From Bradyrhizobium erythrophlei (GTDB lineage Bacteria > Pseudomonadota > Alphaproteobacteria > Rhizobiales > Xanthobacteraceae): a DNA stretch of 64,000 nucleotides. The stretch spans positions 62,001 through 126,000 of the forward strand of contig NZ_LT670849.1 in NCBI RefSeq assembly GCF_900142985.1. The letters are read 5' to 3'. A model generated the notes under the pieces. That model was not told where the DNA came from, ran no database searches, and was given only the letters and a program-made list of their open reading frames with translations. How positions within the stretch are numbered: the stretch's first letter is position 1; each line of letters opens with the position of its first letter. The position numbers were made by a program, and so were the translations under genes. Shown here one piece after another: positions 35,356 through 45,742 of the stretch.

Positions 35356-36954
35356 TTACGCAGGCGCGCCTGACTTGACGAGCTTGTAGATGACCGAATC
35401 CATCAGCGCCTGGAACGAGGCGTCGATGATGTTCGGAGACACCCCGATGGTGCTCCACGTCTCGCCGGTCTCGTCGGCGCTCTCGATCAACACCCGCGTC
35501 ACGGCCTCGGTACCGCCATTGAGGATACGCACGCGATAGTCGATCAGCCTGAGGCCCTCGATGAACTTCTGGAATTTGCCGAGGTCCTTGCGCAGCGCCA
35601 CGTCGAGCGCGTTGACCGGGCCGTTGCCCTCGGCCGCTGAAATCAGTTTCTCGCCGTCGACGTCGACTTTCACCACCGCCATTGCCACGGTGACGCGCTG
35701 GCCGTTGGCGTTGTAGCGCTGCTCGACATTGACGTCGAACTGCTCGACATGAAAATAATCTGGCACGCGGCCCAGCGTTCGCCGCGCCAGCAGTTCAAAG
35801 GACGCGTTGGCGGATTCGTAGGCATAGCCTGCCGCCTCCCGCTCCTTCAGTTCTTCGACCAGGCGCGCGAGCTTCGGATCGTTCTTGTCGTAGGCGATCC
35901 CGGCGCGATCCAGTTCAGCTATCACGTTCGAACGGCCGGCCTGGTCCGAGACCAGCACCTTGCGATGGTTGCCGACCGCCTCTGGCCGAACGTGTTCGTA
36001 GGTCTGCGGGTCCTTCATCACGGCGGAGGCATGAATGCCGGTTTTGGTGACGAAGGCGCTTTCGCCAACATAGGGCGCGTGTCGGTTGGGCGCGCGGTTG
36101 AGCATGTCGTCGAGCGTATGCGAGGCCGTCATCAGGGTCGCCAGCTTCTCATTGGTCACACCGATCTCGAAGCGATCCGCAAATTCGCTCTTCAGGCGCA
36201 GCGTCGGGATCAGCGAGCATAGATTGGCGTTGCCGCAGCGTTCGCCGAGACCGTTGAGGGTGCCCTGAATCTGCCGCGCGCCGGCGCGCACCGCGGCGAG
36301 CGAATTGGCGACCGCCTGCTCGGTGTCGTTATGGGCATGGATGCCGAGGTGATCGCCGGGAATAAGCTTGACGACTTCGCCGACGATTGTCTCGACTTCA
36401 TGCGGCATGGTGCCGCCATTGGTGTCGCACAGCACGACCCAACGCGCGCCGGAATCGTAGGCGGCCTTGGCGCAGGCGAGTGCGAACGCCGGGTCTTCCT
36501 TGTAACCGTCGAAGAAATGCTCGCAGTCGAGCATGACCTCGCGGCCGGCTTTTTTCGCTGCCGCCACGCTGTCGCGGATCGAGGCGAGGTTTTCCTTGTT
36601 GGTGGTCTCGAGTGCGACGCGCACTTGATACGCGGACGACTTTGCAACAAAGCATATCGCGTCCGCTTTGGCTTCCAGAAGCGCGGCAAGACCGGGATCG
36701 TTGGATGCCGAGCGGCCGGCTCGCCGCGTCATGCCAAACGCGGTGAAGCGAGCGTGGGCCAATCCGGGTTTCGTGGCAAAAAATTCCGTGTCGGTCGGGT
36801 TGGCGCCGGGATAGCCGCCCTCGACATAGTCGACGCCGAGTTCGTCGAGCATCTTGGCGATCAGCTGCTTGTCGTGCAGCGTGAAGTCGACGCCGTTGGT
36901 CTGCGCGCCGTCGCGCAACGTGGTATCAAACAGATAGAGCCGCTCGCGGGTCAT
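35356..36954 (-). CDS. cimA: (R)-citramalate synthase
   Basis: A 532-residue enzyme of the DRE-TIM (isopropylmalate synthase-like) family. The metal-binding motif LFDTTLRDGAQTNGVDFT, the HxH motif GIHAHNDTEQAVAN and GLGERCGNANLCSL are present, and the C-terminal regulatory domain is complete. It joins pyruvate and acetyl-CoA to citramalate, the first step of threonine-independent isoleucine synthesis; the C-terminal domain is the site of isoleucine inhibition in this family. AGGAGG six bases before ATG 36954 fixes the start. It overlaps the GNAT gene by four bases. Confidence 0.9.
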   Translation of the reverse strand: MTRERLYLFDTTLRDGAQTNGVDFTLHDKQLIAKMLDELGVDYVEGGYPGANPTDTEFFATKPGLAHARFTAFGMTRRAGRSASNDPGLAALLEAKADAICFVAKSSAYQVRVALETTNKENLASIRDSVAAAKKAGREVMLDCEHFFDGYKEDPAFALACAKAAYDSGARWVVLCDTNGGTMPHEVETIVGEVVKLIPGDHLGIHAHNDTEQAVANSLAAVRAGARQIQGTLNGLGERCGNANLCSLIPTLRLKSEFADRFEIGVTNEKLATLMTASHTLDDMLNRAPNRHAPYVGESAFVTKTGIHASAVMKDPQTYEHVRPEAVGNHRKVLVSDQAGRSNVIAELDRAGIAYDKNDPKLARLVEELKEREAAGYAYESANASFELLARRTLGRVPDYFHVEQFDVNVEQRYNANGQRVTVAMAVVKVDVDGEKLISAAEGNGPVNALDVALRKDLGKFQKFIEGLRLIDYRVRILNGGTEAVTRVLIESADETGETWSTIGVSPNIIDASFQALMDSVIYKLVKSGAPA

Positions 36955-37445
36955 TTCGGACCTCCTGATGCTTCTCCAAGCGACTTCTGCATCGTGGTGT
37001 TGGCGAGCCACTCGCCGTTGAGCGAAACCGTGTTGCGCTGCCTGACTTCATAGCCACGCTTTAAAAAAAACTCGGCCGCATTGTCGCTGGCGTCGACGGT
37101 GAGGCTTTTGGCGCCTCGCGCGGCGGCCAGCTTTTCCATTGCGTCGCACAGCGATGCCGCGACCCCCTGCCCGACTGCGCCGGGATGCACGTAGAGCAGA
37201 TCGACGTAGTCCTTGCCCTTCAGCGACGCAAAACCGACCGGCGATCCGTCAATCGTCGCCACCAGCGTCAATTCCGACGCCAGCCGCTTGCCGAAGGCTT
37301 CTTCGTCGTCGGCCACGGCTGCCCAGGCCTCCTGCTGCGCTTCGCCATAGTCGTCGCCGGTCAGGGCCTCGATGCTGGCGACAAAGATCGCCGCCAGGAC
37401 AGGCGTGTCGGCAGGCAGGAATGGCCGCAGCGCGGGCGCACTCAT
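36951..37445 (-). CDS. GNAT-family N-acetyltransferase
   Basis: A 164-residue acetyltransferase. The acetyl-CoA-binding region is [21 protein letters not shown] with the Q/R-x-x-G-x-G/A pattern degenerate but clear, followed by [20 protein letters not shown]. The substrate is unknown. It overlaps both cysS and cimA by four bases, so the three are translationally coupled. Confidence 0.85.
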   Translation of the reverse strand: MSAPALRPFLPADTPVLAAIFVASIEALTGDDYGEAQQEAWAAVADDEEAFGKRLASELTLVATIDGSPVGFASLKGKDYVDLLYVHPGAVGQGVAASLCDAMEKLAAARGAKSLTVDASDNAAEFFLKRGYEVRQRNTVSLNGEWLANTTMQKSLGEASGGPK

Positions 37446-38848
37446 CGCGCGATCTCCCAGGTGGTGCCTTCCTTGGAATCCTTGATCACGACGCCCATGG
37501 CCGCGAGTTCGTCGCGAATGCGGTCGGACTCCTTGAAATCCTTGCGTGCGCGAGCGGCGGTGCGATCCGCGATCAGGGCACGAACGACGTTGTCATCGAC
37601 GACAACGGCTCGTGGATCGCCTCTCAGGTATTCCGCTTTGGTCTTTCCCAGCAGTCCAAGCACGTTGGCGGACGCCTTGAGGGTCTGCTGGATATCGAGT
37701 TGAGCTTGTTCGGAAGTTGCCATCCGACCGGCCGCAATGGCGTGCAGACGCGTAATTGCGCCGGAGGTGTTGAGGTCATCGCCCAACAACGAGAGAATAC
37801 CTTCGTCAGGTTCTCCGGCGGCTTGACCGTCGACGATGTCGTACCAGGAGTCGACGACCTTCTTGCTCTCCTCAAGACTTTTGAGCGTCCAATCGATCGG
37901 CGATCGATAATGCGTCTTCAGCATATTGAGACGCAGGGCGTCGCCGGGCCAATCGTCGAGCAACTCCCGGATCGTGAAAAAATTGCCGAGGCTCTTCGAC
38001 ATCTTCTCGCCTTCGACCTGCAAGAAGCCGTTGTGCATCCAGTAATTCGCCATCGTGGGCGTACCATGCGCGCAACGCGATTGCGCGATTTCGTTTTCGT
38101 GGTGCGGGAAGATCAGATCGAGACCGCCACCATGAATATCGAAGATATTGCCGAGATAGGCCGCGCTCATCGCAGAGCACTCGATGTGCCAGCCCGGACG
38201 CCCCCTGCCCCATGGGCTTGCCCAACCTGGCTCGTTATCGGTGGATTGCTTCCACAACACGAAATCGGCTGGGTTCTTCTTGTGCGCGTCGACGGCGACG
38301 CGCGCGCCCGCCAATTGCTCATCAAGCCGGCGGCCTGACAGCGCGCCATAGTCCGGCATCGATTGCACATCAAACAGCACTTCGCCGCCCGCTTCATAAG
38401 CATGGCCGCGTGCAATCAATTCCTTGATCAGCGTGACCATGTCGGCCTTGCCGTCGGCGCGTGGCAGCACAAAGTCAGTCGCACGCGGCTCGAACGTGGG
38501 CGGCAAGCATCCCAGCGCGGCGACGTCGGCATGGAATTGATTGGCAGTCTGCTCGGTGACTTTCCGGATCGCTTCGTTCAGCGGCAGGCCGGGAAAATCG
38601 CGCGCGGCGCGATCGTTGATCTTGTCGTCGACGTCGGTGATGTTACGGACGTAGGTGACGTGCTTCTCGCCGTAGAGATGGCGCAACAGACGAAACAGCA
38701 CGTCGAATACGATGACCGGGCGAGCGTTGCCGATATGGGCGAAGTCGTAGACCGTCGGCCCGCACACATACATGCGCACGTTGTCGCGATTAAGCGGCAC
38801 GAACTCGCGCTTCTCTTTGGTCAAGGTATCGTAGAGACGCAGTTCCAT
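37442..38848 (-). CDS. cysS: Cysteinyl-tRNA synthetase
   Basis: A 468-residue class I aminoacyl-tRNA synthetase. The HIGH motif is AHIGNARPV, the KMSKS loop is [11 protein letters not shown], and the zinc-binding Cys residues lie in YVCGPTVY and near IECSAM. It charges tRNA-Cys. ATG 38848 matches the usual start [16 protein letters not shown]; the open frame to 38950 adds sequence not found in the family. Confidence 0.96.
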   Translation of the reverse strand: MELRLYDTLTKEKREFVPLNRDNVRMYVCGPTVYDFAHIGNARPVIVFDVLFRLLRHLYGEKHVTYVRNITDVDDKINDRAARDFPGLPLNEAIRKVTEQTANQFHADVAALGCLPPTFEPRATDFVLPRADGKADMVTLIKELIARGHAYEAGGEVLFDVQSMPDYGALSGRRLDEQLAGARVAVDAHKKNPADFVLWKQSTDNEPGWASPWGRGRPGWHIECSAMSAAYLGNIFDIHGGGLDLIFPHHENEIAQSRCAHGTPTMANYWMHNGFLQVEGEKMSKSLGNFFTIRELLDDWPGDALRLNMLKTHYRSPIDWTLKSLEESKKVVDSWYDIVDGQAAGEPDEGILSLLGDDLNTSGAITRLHAIAAGRMATSEQAQLDIQQTLKASANVLGLLGKTKAEYLRGDPRAVVVDDNVVRALIADRTAARARKDFKESDRIRDELAAMGVVIKDSKEGTTWEIAR

Positions 38849-39011
38849 GGGAATCCCGTAACCTTCCGGCCGGGCGTCCAATGATCTCGTTTGAGAAAAG
38901 ACGGCCTCAGCCAGCGAATCGCTAGCTAATAATCTCGCGGCAAATGCCACAAATGGCGAGGAGACCGTTCATGGAAAATACCATGGGCCAGCCGGCCTGA
39001 GGGGTCAAGGG

Positions 39012-39176
39012 GAGTGGAGTGGATTTGACATTCGCTCCCAACTCGCCGCGGACCGTCAAGCGAATGTCAAATCCAAAACTCCACTAAAAACCTATATTTG
39101 CTAGTGGTCCTTTGATTCCAACATTTGCAGAAGCACCTGCCTCACCGGGATGCAAATGTTGGAATCGGACCACTAG
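39012..39176. repeat. Double-hairpin CTAG repeat, copy D
   Basis: Hairpin 1 at 39012-39087 (GAGTGGAGTGGATTTGACAT with right arm ATGTCAAATCC), linker AAACCTATATTTG, and hairpin 2 at 39101-39176 (CTAGTGGTCC...GGACCACTAG). In hairpin 2 the stem reads TTCCAACATTTGC / GCAAATGTTGGAA, with paired changes from copies A and B. It lies in the divergent region between cysS and a small exported-protein gene. Confidence 0.9.
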
Positions 39177-39292
39177 CCTCAGAAAAGCCGGTTTGCGCCA
39201 GCAAGCCACCGCCCCTCGACCCAAGGGTTAATCATTATTTACATCTCGCGACTATCGTAGGTCGCAGTCGTCCTTCCTCTAGCGGTGCACCG

Positions 39293-39598
39293 ATGCGATC
39301 CATTTCAGCCCTTTTGGCCTGCGTGTCTCTCTTTGCCGGCACGGCAGCCTGGGCTGACAGCCGGGTCTTCATCGTTGCGAACCAGCCGGACGGTTATGGC
39401 ATCGATCAATGTTTGGCGAGGAGCGAAAAGTGCGGCGCCCATGCCGCGCAGTCCTACTGTCAGTCGCGGAATTTCGCGCAAGCCTCGTCCTACCGCCGCG
39501 TCGATCCCGACGAAATCACTGGCTCGGTGCCGAAGGAACACGAGAATTGCGGCCGCTCGGGTTGCGGCGAATACATCGCGATCACCTGCCAGCGCTGA
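39293..39598 (+). CDS. Small secreted Cys-rich hypothetical protein
   Basis: A 101-residue exported protein. Signal peptide MRSISALLACVSLFAGTAAWA, mature part with five or six Cys (CLARSEKCGAHAAQSYC, NCGRSGCGEYIAITC) suggesting disulfides. Starts at ATG 39293; the longer frame upstream passes through the repeat. I recall similar small proteins in rhizobia; function unknown. Confidence 0.7.
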   Translation: MRSISALLACVSLFAGTAAWADSRVFIVANQPDGYGIDQCLARSEKCGAHAAQSYCQSRNFAQASSYRRVDPDEITGSVPKEHENCGRSGCGEYIAITCQR

Positions 39599-39924
39599 AT
39601 TCCCTTTTCGCTCGAGTTCCAATCCTGCGGCGTGGCGCGCTTCCGTCAGACGTTGGTATTGGGTGAAGTGCGTCTTTTTGGAAATGGTGGTCCAAGGAAT
39701 GCGGACAAGCTCTGGATTCCAGTGCGATTTTGGATTTGAGCCTCGCGCCTGCGATTAGCGGCAAGATTGCGGCAAAACACCCAATCGACCGCACTATTGC
39801 CGCCGAAACGACGTGACGGCGCCCCGAGAAGCAGGTAAATGACGCCGGAATTCGAAAATCGCGGCCTCGGGCCGCAAGCCCGGCGTGACCTAAAGGGTGC
39901 CCGGAGTTGCCCTAACGGCGGGAC
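39599..39924. other. Gene-free stretch before the DUF2865 gene
   Basis: 326 bases with only short frames. No repeat of the CTAG type and no clear RNA hairpin. It probably holds the promoter of the gene starting at 39925. Confidence 0.35.
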
Positions 39925-41067
39925 ATGCCTGACAAACTGAGCGTTTTCCAGTCCAGATCAGCCGCGGCCTGCGCGGCACTTGTTGTCGCCGCGCTGTTTG
40001 GCGCAGACGCCCGCGCGCAGACGAGTGCTCCGCCGCCTCCGCCCGGTGCGGCCAATCCGATGTGCCCGCGGCTCGAGGCTCAGTTGGCCTCGATCGACCG
40101 CGGTGGCAATGACCCGGCGAAGGACGAGCAGATCCGCCGCTATCAGGATTCCGCCGCCCGCCAGCAGGCCGAGCTCGATCGCGTCACGGTGCAAGCCAAG
40201 CGGATGGGCTGCGAGAGCTCCGGCTTTTTCTCGTTGTTCAACGGCCAGAATGCGCAATGCACGCCGGTGAATAATCAAATTCAGCAGATGCGTGCGAACC
40301 TCGATCAGATCACGACTAACCTCGAGCGCCTGCGCAGCGGCGGGCTCGGCGGCAGCGAGCGCGAAAGCCAGCGCCGCTCGGTGATTCTGGCGCTCGCGCA
40401 GAACAACTGCGGACCGCAATATGCCGCTGCGGCTCAGCAGCAGCAACAGGGTGGCCCCGGCAATTTCCTGAACAACCTGTTCGGCGGCAACAACAACTAC
40501 AGCCCCGTGCCGCCCGATGCCGGCGCGCCATCCGGCACCTATCGCACCGTCTGCGTCCGCGCCTGCGACGGTGGCTATTTCCCGATCTCGTTTGCCACCG
40601 TGCCGGGCCGCTTTGCCGACGACGAGAAAGCCTGCAAGGCACTCTGCCCCGCCACCGAAGCCAACCTCTATGCCTATCGCAATCCCGGCGAAGACATGAA
40701 CCAGGCGGTGTCGATCAGCGGCCAAACCTATACCTCCTCGCCCAACGCGTTCAAATTCCGCTCGGAATTCAACCCGTCCTGCGCTTGCAAGGCCGCCGGC
40801 CAAACCTGGTCGGATGCGCTCAAGAACATCGACGACAAGGCCGCCGCCCAGCAACAAGGCGACATCATCGTCACCGACGAGAGCGCCAAGAAAATGTCGC
40901 AGCCGCAGTCAAAAACGGTGTCCGGCAAGAAGGGCGCCGCTACGGCTCCCGACCAGGCATCGACGCCCGCGACGCCGGGTACGCCGGGCACTTCCGACGC
41001 CTCGTCCGACAACAAGCAAATCCGCACCGTCGGCCCGACCTTCATCCCGCCCGGTAACACTCGTTAG
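39925..41067 (+). CDS. DUF2865 domain secreted protein
   Basis: A 380-residue exported protein. Signal peptide (ACAALVVAALFGADARAQ), a coiled-coil region with KDEQIRRYQDSAARQQAELD, a Gln-rich stretch AAAAQQQQQGGPGNFLNNLF and the DUF2865 Cys-rich domain TVCVRACDGGYFPISF with CPATEANLYAYRNPGEDM. The C-terminal 80 residues are low-complexity Thr/Pro/Ser. The family is conserved in Rhizobiales; its role is unknown. It converges on nadE, and the two stop codons overlap. Confidence 0.85.
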   Translation: MPDKLSVFQSRSAAACAALVVAALFGADARAQTSAPPPPPGAANPMCPRLEAQLASIDRGGNDPAKDEQIRRYQDSAARQQAELDRVTVQAKRMGCESSGFFSLFNGQNAQCTPVNNQIQQMRANLDQITTNLERLRSGGLGGSERESQRRSVILALAQNNCGPQYAAAAQQQQQGGPGNFLNNLFGGNNNYSPVPPDAGAPSGTYRTVCVRACDGGYFPISFATVPGRFADDEKACKALCPATEANLYAYRNPGEDMNQAVSISGQTYTSSPNAFKFRSEFNPSCACKAAGQTWSDALKNIDDKAAAQQQGDIIVTDESAKKMSQPQSKTVSGKKGAATAPDQASTPATPGTPGTSDASSDNKQIRTVGPTFIPPGNTR

Positions 41068-42824
41068 CCGTCGAACACCTCGCTCGATCCGCGCGCCGCG
41101 CGCGAAACCAGCGTGTCGTCGGGCGCCTGCAACGGGTGGCCGTCATCGCGAAACCGGTTGGTGATGGGGTAACGGCGATCGCGCCCGAAATTCCGGCGCG
41201 TCACCTTTACGCCCGGCGCTGCCTGCCGCCGCTTGTATTCGGCGATGTTGAGCAGACGATCGATCCGCGCGACGACCTCACGGTCGAAACCGGCGGCGGT
41301 AATGGTCGCCAGGGGCTCCTCGCGCTCGACCAGCCGTTCCAAAATCGCATCCAGCACCTCGTAAGGCGGCAGCGAATCCTGGTCGGTCTGGTTTTCGCGC
41401 AGCTCAGCCGTCGGCGGCCGCGTGATGATGTTGGGCGGAATCACTTCGCCGGAAGGGCCGAGCGCGCCGTCCGGCTTCCAGCTGTTGCGCAAACTGGAAA
41501 TCCGGAAAACTTCCGTCTTGTAGATATCCTTGATCGGATTGAAGCCGCCGTTCATGTCGCCATACAGCGTGGCGTAGCCGACCGACATTTCCGACTTGTT
41601 GCCGGTGGTGACGACCATGGCGCCGGTCTTGTTGGAAATCGCCATCAGCAGCGTGCCGCGGGCGCGCGCTTGCAGGTTTTCCTCGGTGATGTCGCGCGGC
41701 AGGCCCTTGAAAGTATCGGACAGGATCTCTTCAAAGCCGTGAACGGCCTTCGCGATCGGCAACACCTCGTAGCGGAAGCCGAGATTGGCGGCAAGTTTCT
41801 CGGCATCGTCGAGCGACACCTGCGCGGTAAAACGAAACGGCAGCATCACGCCGCGCACGCGCTCCGCGCCGAGTGCGTCGACCGCGATCGCCGCACACAG
41901 CGCCGAGTCGATGCCGCCGGAGATGCCGAGCAGCACGCCCGGAAATCCGTTCTTGTTGACATAGTCGCGCAAACCGAGAACGCAGGCGGCATAGTCGGCC
42001 TTGTCGCCCTCCAGTAGATCCGCGACCGGACCGAGGGAGCGCATGCTGGTAGTTGTCTTCTTCTTCCAGCGCAATGTTGTGATGTTTTCCTCGAAAGCCG
42101 GCATTTGCATCGCCACCGAAAGATCGGCGTTGAGCGCAAACGAACCACCGTCAAACACCAGTTCGTCCTGGCCGCCGACCTGGTTGAGATAGATCAGCGG
42201 CAGCCCGCTTTCGCTGACCCGCGCCACCGAAATCGACAGCCGCATGTCGACCTTGCCGCGGGTGTAAGGCGAGCCGTTCGGCACGATCAGAATTTCCGCG
42301 CCGGTCTCGGCGAGGCACTCGACGATGTTCTCGTATTCGGAGGATTCTTCCAGCCAAGTGTCCTCGCAGATCGGCACGCCCACCCGCACGCCGCGAATAG
42401 TTACCGGCCCCGAGACAGGTCCGCGCGCGAATACGCGCTTCTCGTCGAACACGCCGTAGTTCGGCAGATTGACCTTGAAGCGAAGCGCGGTGACACGGCC
42501 GCCGTCGAGCAAAGCGACGGCGTTGTAGAGCTTGCCGTCATCGACCCAGGGCGTGCCGATCAGCACCGCCGGACCGCCGTCGGCTGTCTCGCGCGCCAAT
42601 TCCTCGATCGCCGCGCGACAGGCCGACTGGAAAGCCGGCTTCAGCACCAGATCCTCCGGCGGATAACCGGCGATGAACAGCTCAGGGAATACCACCAGAT
42701 CGGCGCTGTCGACTGCAGCCCGCGCCCGCGCGACGCGTGCCTTGGCGGCATTACCGGTGACGTCGCCCACCGTCGGATTGAGCTGGGCGAGCGTGACGAT
42801 GAAATAGTCGGCGAGTTCGGTCAT
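41064..42824 (-). CDS. nadE: Glutamine-dependent NAD+ synthase
   Basis: A 586-residue two-domain enzyme. The N-terminal nitrilase-like glutaminase has Glu (VFPELFIAGYPPEDLV), Lys (FKVNLPNYGVFDEKR) and Cys (VGVPICEDTW). The C-terminal synthetase has the P-loop GISGGIDSALCAAIAVD and TGNKSEMSVGYATLYGDM. It amidates nicotinate adenine dinucleotide to NAD+, the last step of NAD synthesis. Last gene of the aroG-dgkA-nadE run. Confidence 0.95.
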   Translation of the reverse strand: MTELADYFIVTLAQLNPTVGDVTGNAAKARVARARAAVDSADLVVFPELFIAGYPPEDLVLKPAFQSACRAAIEELARETADGGPAVLIGTPWVDDGKLYNAVALLDGGRVTALRFKVNLPNYGVFDEKRVFARGPVSGPVTIRGVRVGVPICEDTWLEESSEYENIVECLAETGAEILIVPNGSPYTRGKVDMRLSISVARVSESGLPLIYLNQVGGQDELVFDGGSFALNADLSVAMQMPAFEENITTLRWKKKTTTSMRSLGPVADLLEGDKADYAACVLGLRDYVNKNGFPGVLLGISGGIDSALCAAIAVDALGAERVRGVMLPFRFTAQVSLDDAEKLAANLGFRYEVLPIAKAVHGFEEILSDTFKGLPRDITEENLQARARGTLLMAISNKTGAMVVTTGNKSEMSVGYATLYGDMNGGFNPIKDIYKTEVFRISSLRNSWKPDGALGPSGEVIPPNIITRPPTAELRENQTDQDSLPPYEVLDAILERLVEREEPLATITAAGFDREVVARIDRLLNIAEYKRRQAAPGVKVTRRNFGRDRRYPITNRFRDDGHPLQAPDDTLVSRAARGSSEVFDG

Positions 42825-42869
42825 GAACGAATGGTGCCTATGATGCGGCCAAACTTCAATGTGCTGCGT

Positions 42870-43223
42870 TTAGATGACGCCCATGCGCTCGGCGATCGCA
42901 AACAGCCAAAATACCCCGGCGGTGACCAGCGCGACGCCGACCGCGGCCGACCCCATGTCCTTGACCCGCCCGATTTGCGGATCGTGGTCGGTGGTCAGGC
43001 GGTCGGCGAGCTTCTCGATCGCGGTGTTGAGCAGTTCGACGACCAGCACCATGGCGACCGCGGCGACCAGTTCAATCCGCCGCATCGTGCTGGCGCCGAT
43101 CAGCCAGGCCAACGGCAGCGAGATCGCAAGCGCAACCAGCTCCTCGCGCACGGCCTGCTCGGAGCGGATCGCAAAGACGAGCCCGTTTCGCGTATTGATC
43201 GTGGCTCGCCAAAGCCGCAACAA
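42870..43223 (-). CDS. dgkA: Diacylglycerol kinase (prokaryotic DgkA)
   Basis: A 117-residue protein with three membrane helices. The DgkA signature ELLNTAIEKLADR (Glu-Asn-Ala-Glu-Asp) is present in the second helix region, and the N-terminal RATINTRNGLVFAIRSEQA is typical. It phosphorylates diacylglycerol to phosphatidate in the inner membrane, recycling lipid headgroup by-products. Only three bases after the DAHP synthase stop. Confidence 0.9.
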   Translation of the reverse strand: MLRLWRATINTRNGLVFAIRSEQAVREELVALAISLPLAWLIGASTMRRIELVAAVAMVLVVELLNTAIEKLADRLTTDHDPQIGRVKDMGSAAVGVALVTAGVFWLFAIAERMGVI

Positions 43224-43226
43224 GTT

Positions 43227-44615
43227 TTAAAGCCCCGCGACCGCCGGCATCGGATTGGCCTTGCCGGCGCGTTCCTGCTTCAGCAGTTCGGCGATCAGGA
43301 AAGCCATATCGATCGATTGCTCGGCATTGAGACGGGGATCGCAGGCCGTGTGATAGCGGTCATTGAGATCCTCGTCGGTGATCGCGCGTGCGCCGCCGAT
43401 ACATTCGGTGACGTCCTGGCCGGTCATTTCCAGATGCACGCCGCCGGCATGTGTCCCTTCCGCGGCGTGGATCGAGAAGAACGACTTCACCTCGGACAGG
43501 ATGCGGTCGAACGGCCGGGTCTTGTAGCCTGATGTCGAGGTGATGGTGTTGCCGTGCATCGGATCGCACGACCAGACCACCACGCGCCCTTCCCGCTTCA
43601 CCGCGCGGATCAGGCCCGGCAAGGATTCCGCTATCTTGTCGGCGCCGGAGCGGTTGATCAGCGTCAGACGGCCGGGCTCGTTGTCCGGATTGAGAACGTC
43701 GATCAGCTTCAACAGCTCGTCGGGCTTGAGCGACGGACCGCACTTCAGCCCGATCGGGTTCTTGATGCCGCGGAAATACTCGACATGGCCGTGATCGAGC
43801 TGGCGGGTGCGATCGCCGATCCAGATCATGTGGCCGGAGGTCGCGTACCAGTCGCCGGTCGTGGAATCGACGCGGGTGAACGCCTGCTCGTAACCGAGCA
43901 AAAGCGCCTCGTGGCTGGTGTAGAAGTCGGTCGCGCGCAGCTCGGGATGGCTTTCAAGATCGAGCCCGCAGGCGCGCATGAAATTCAGCGCGTCCGAGAT
44001 GCGATCGGCCAGTTCCTTGTAACGCCGCGACTGCGGGGAATCCTTCAGGAAACCCAGCATCCACTGGTGCACCGAGCCGAGATTGGCGAAGCCGCCGGTG
44101 GCGAATGCGCGCAGCAGGTTGAGCGTCGCCGCCGACTGGCGATACGCCATCAGCTGGCGCTGCGGATCGGGCGTGCGCGCCTCTCTCGTGAAGGCGATGT
44201 CGTTGACGATGTCGCCGCGGTAACTCGGCAGCTCGACGCCATTGACCTTCTCGGTCGGCGACGAACGCGGCTTGGCGAACTGGCCGGCGATGCGGCCGAC
44301 CTTCACCACCGGCACCGCGCCGGCGTAAGTCAAAACCACCGCCATCTGCAACAGCACGCGGAAGAAATCGCGGATGTTGTTGGCGCCGTGCTCGGCAAAG
44401 CTCTCGGCGCAATCGCCGCCCTGCAACAGGAACGCTTCACCGGCGGCGACGCGCGCCAGCGCCTTTTTCAGGTTGCGCGCCTCACCTGCAAAAACCAGCG
44501 GAGGAAACGTCGCGAGCTGCGCCTCGACATCCGCCAATGCCTTCGCATCGGGATATTGGGGCATTTGCTGCACCGGGCGGTTGCGCCAGCTATCGGGTGT
44601 CCATGCTTTGGACAT
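43227..44615 (-). CDS. aroG: DAHP synthase, class II
   Basis: A 462-residue class II 3-deoxy-7-phosphoheptulonate synthase (plant/mycobacterial type). Signatures include [42 protein letters not shown] and [13 protein letters not shown]. It condenses phosphoenolpyruvate with erythrose 4-phosphate, opening the shikimate pathway. GGAG precedes ATG 44615; the upstream extension to 44654 is not supported. Confidence 0.92.
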   Translation of the reverse strand: MSKAWTPDSWRNRPVQQMPQYPDAKALADVEAQLATFPPLVFAGEARNLKKALARVAAGEAFLLQGGDCAESFAEHGANNIRDFFRVLLQMAVVLTYAGAVPVVKVGRIAGQFAKPRSSPTEKVNGVELPSYRGDIVNDIAFTREARTPDPQRQLMAYRQSAATLNLLRAFATGGFANLGSVHQWMLGFLKDSPQSRRYKELADRISDALNFMRACGLDLESHPELRATDFYTSHEALLLGYEQAFTRVDSTTGDWYATSGHMIWIGDRTRQLDHGHVEYFRGIKNPIGLKCGPSLKPDELLKLIDVLNPDNEPGRLTLINRSGADKIAESLPGLIRAVKREGRVVVWSCDPMHGNTITSTSGYKTRPFDRILSEVKSFFSIHAAEGTHAGGVHLEMTGQDVTECIGGARAITDEDLNDRYHTACDPRLNAEQSIDMAFLIAELLKQERAGKANPMPAVAGL

Positions 44616-44839
44616 GACGTTAACTCCTTGAGAAGAAACCGCTACTTTTCGCAATCCAGCGGAGGGCCGCTATATACACAGGCTCGCCGCGAACCGCCAG
44701 TACGTCAAAGGTCCGGCCATAACTGTCGCCCATCTGCTACGGTCTTAAAGCGATCACCGTAGCCCCGCCGTCAACCCCTTGCCCCGAAAGCCGAATTCGC
44801 ATTTGCTACCACCACGCGAAAGCGGAGGGGGAAATCGCG

Positions 44840-45742
44840 GTGACCGACGCTGATCTCGACGACGTTTTCATCGACGATATCACCTTTCCGGCCGCCGACG
44901 GCTACGCGCTCGGCGCGACGCTGTTCCTGCCGCGCGGCACCAAGCAGCACGCCGTCCTGATCAATTCGGCGACCGCCGTGCCGCGCAAGATCTACCGCAA
45001 GTTCGCAAGCTATCTGGCCCGGCGCGGCAGCGCGGTTCTCACCTACGACTACCGCGGCATCGGCGATAGCAGACAACGCGCGATGATCGGCTACAACAAG
45101 CCGAAGTCGCTGGTCGGCTTCAAGGCCACGATGGTCGACTGGGCCGCGCTCGACATTACTGCTGCTGTCGCGTGGATGCGCGAGCGCTATCACAACGTGC
45201 CGCTGACTTACGTCGGCCATTCCTTCGGCGGCCAGGCGCTCGGCCTTCTTCCCAACAATACCGAGGTGAAGCGCGCGCTGCTGGTCGCGGCCCAAGCCGG
45301 CTACTGGAAGCTGATGGCCTCGCCCGAGCGCTACCGCGTCTATGCGCTGCTCAACTTCGCCGGCATGCCGCTGACGCGGATGCTCGGCTACATGCCGGGC
45401 TGGGCCGGCGTCGGCGAAGACCTGCCGAAGGGCGTGTTCGAGCAATGGACGCGATGGTTGATAAGCCCGCGCTATCTGTACGACGAACCGAACCTCAGGG
45501 CGCTGTCGAATTTCACCAGGTACACCGGCGCACTGCGCTCGATCTGCCTCTCCGACGATCCCTGGGCGACGCGGCCCGCGATCGAATTGATGGCTTCCGG
45601 CTTCAAGGCAACGACGCCCGACATCATCACCATCACGCCCGCCGATATCAACGCCAAGGCGATCGGCCATCTCGGCTTCTTCCGCCCCGAACACCGCGAC
45701 ACGCTGTGGCGGGGAGCCGCCGAGTGGCTGGAGGCGGAATAG
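44840..45742 (+). CDS. Alpha/beta hydrolase
   Basis: A 300-residue serine hydrolase. The nucleophile elbow is GHSFGGQALG; the acid and His likely lie in DIITITPADI and AIGHLGFFRPEH. There is no signal peptide. It starts with GTG at 44840, preceded by GGAGG. Related Bradyrhizobium proteins are annotated only as hydrolases; the substrate is unknown. Divergent from the DAHP synthase gene. Confidence 0.82.
   Translation: MTDADLDDVFIDDITFPAADGYALGATLFLPRGTKQHAVLINSATAVPRKIYRKFASYLARRGSAVLTYDYRGIGDSRQRAMIGYNKPKSLVGFKATMVDWAALDITAAVAWMRERYHNVPLTYVGHSFGGQALGLLPNNTEVKRALLVAAQAGYWKLMASPERYRVYALLNFAGMPLTRMLGYMPGWAGVGEDLPKGVFEQWTRWLISPRYLYDEPNLRALSNFTRYTGALRSICLSDDPWATRPAIELMASGFKATTPDIITITPADINAKAIGHLGFFRPEHRDTLWRGAAEWLEAE

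Noticed and set aside
34647..35378. 223-codon plus-strand frame
   Set aside because: Mostly the shadow of the VOC gene; its N-terminal part over the gene-free stretch has no recognisable features.
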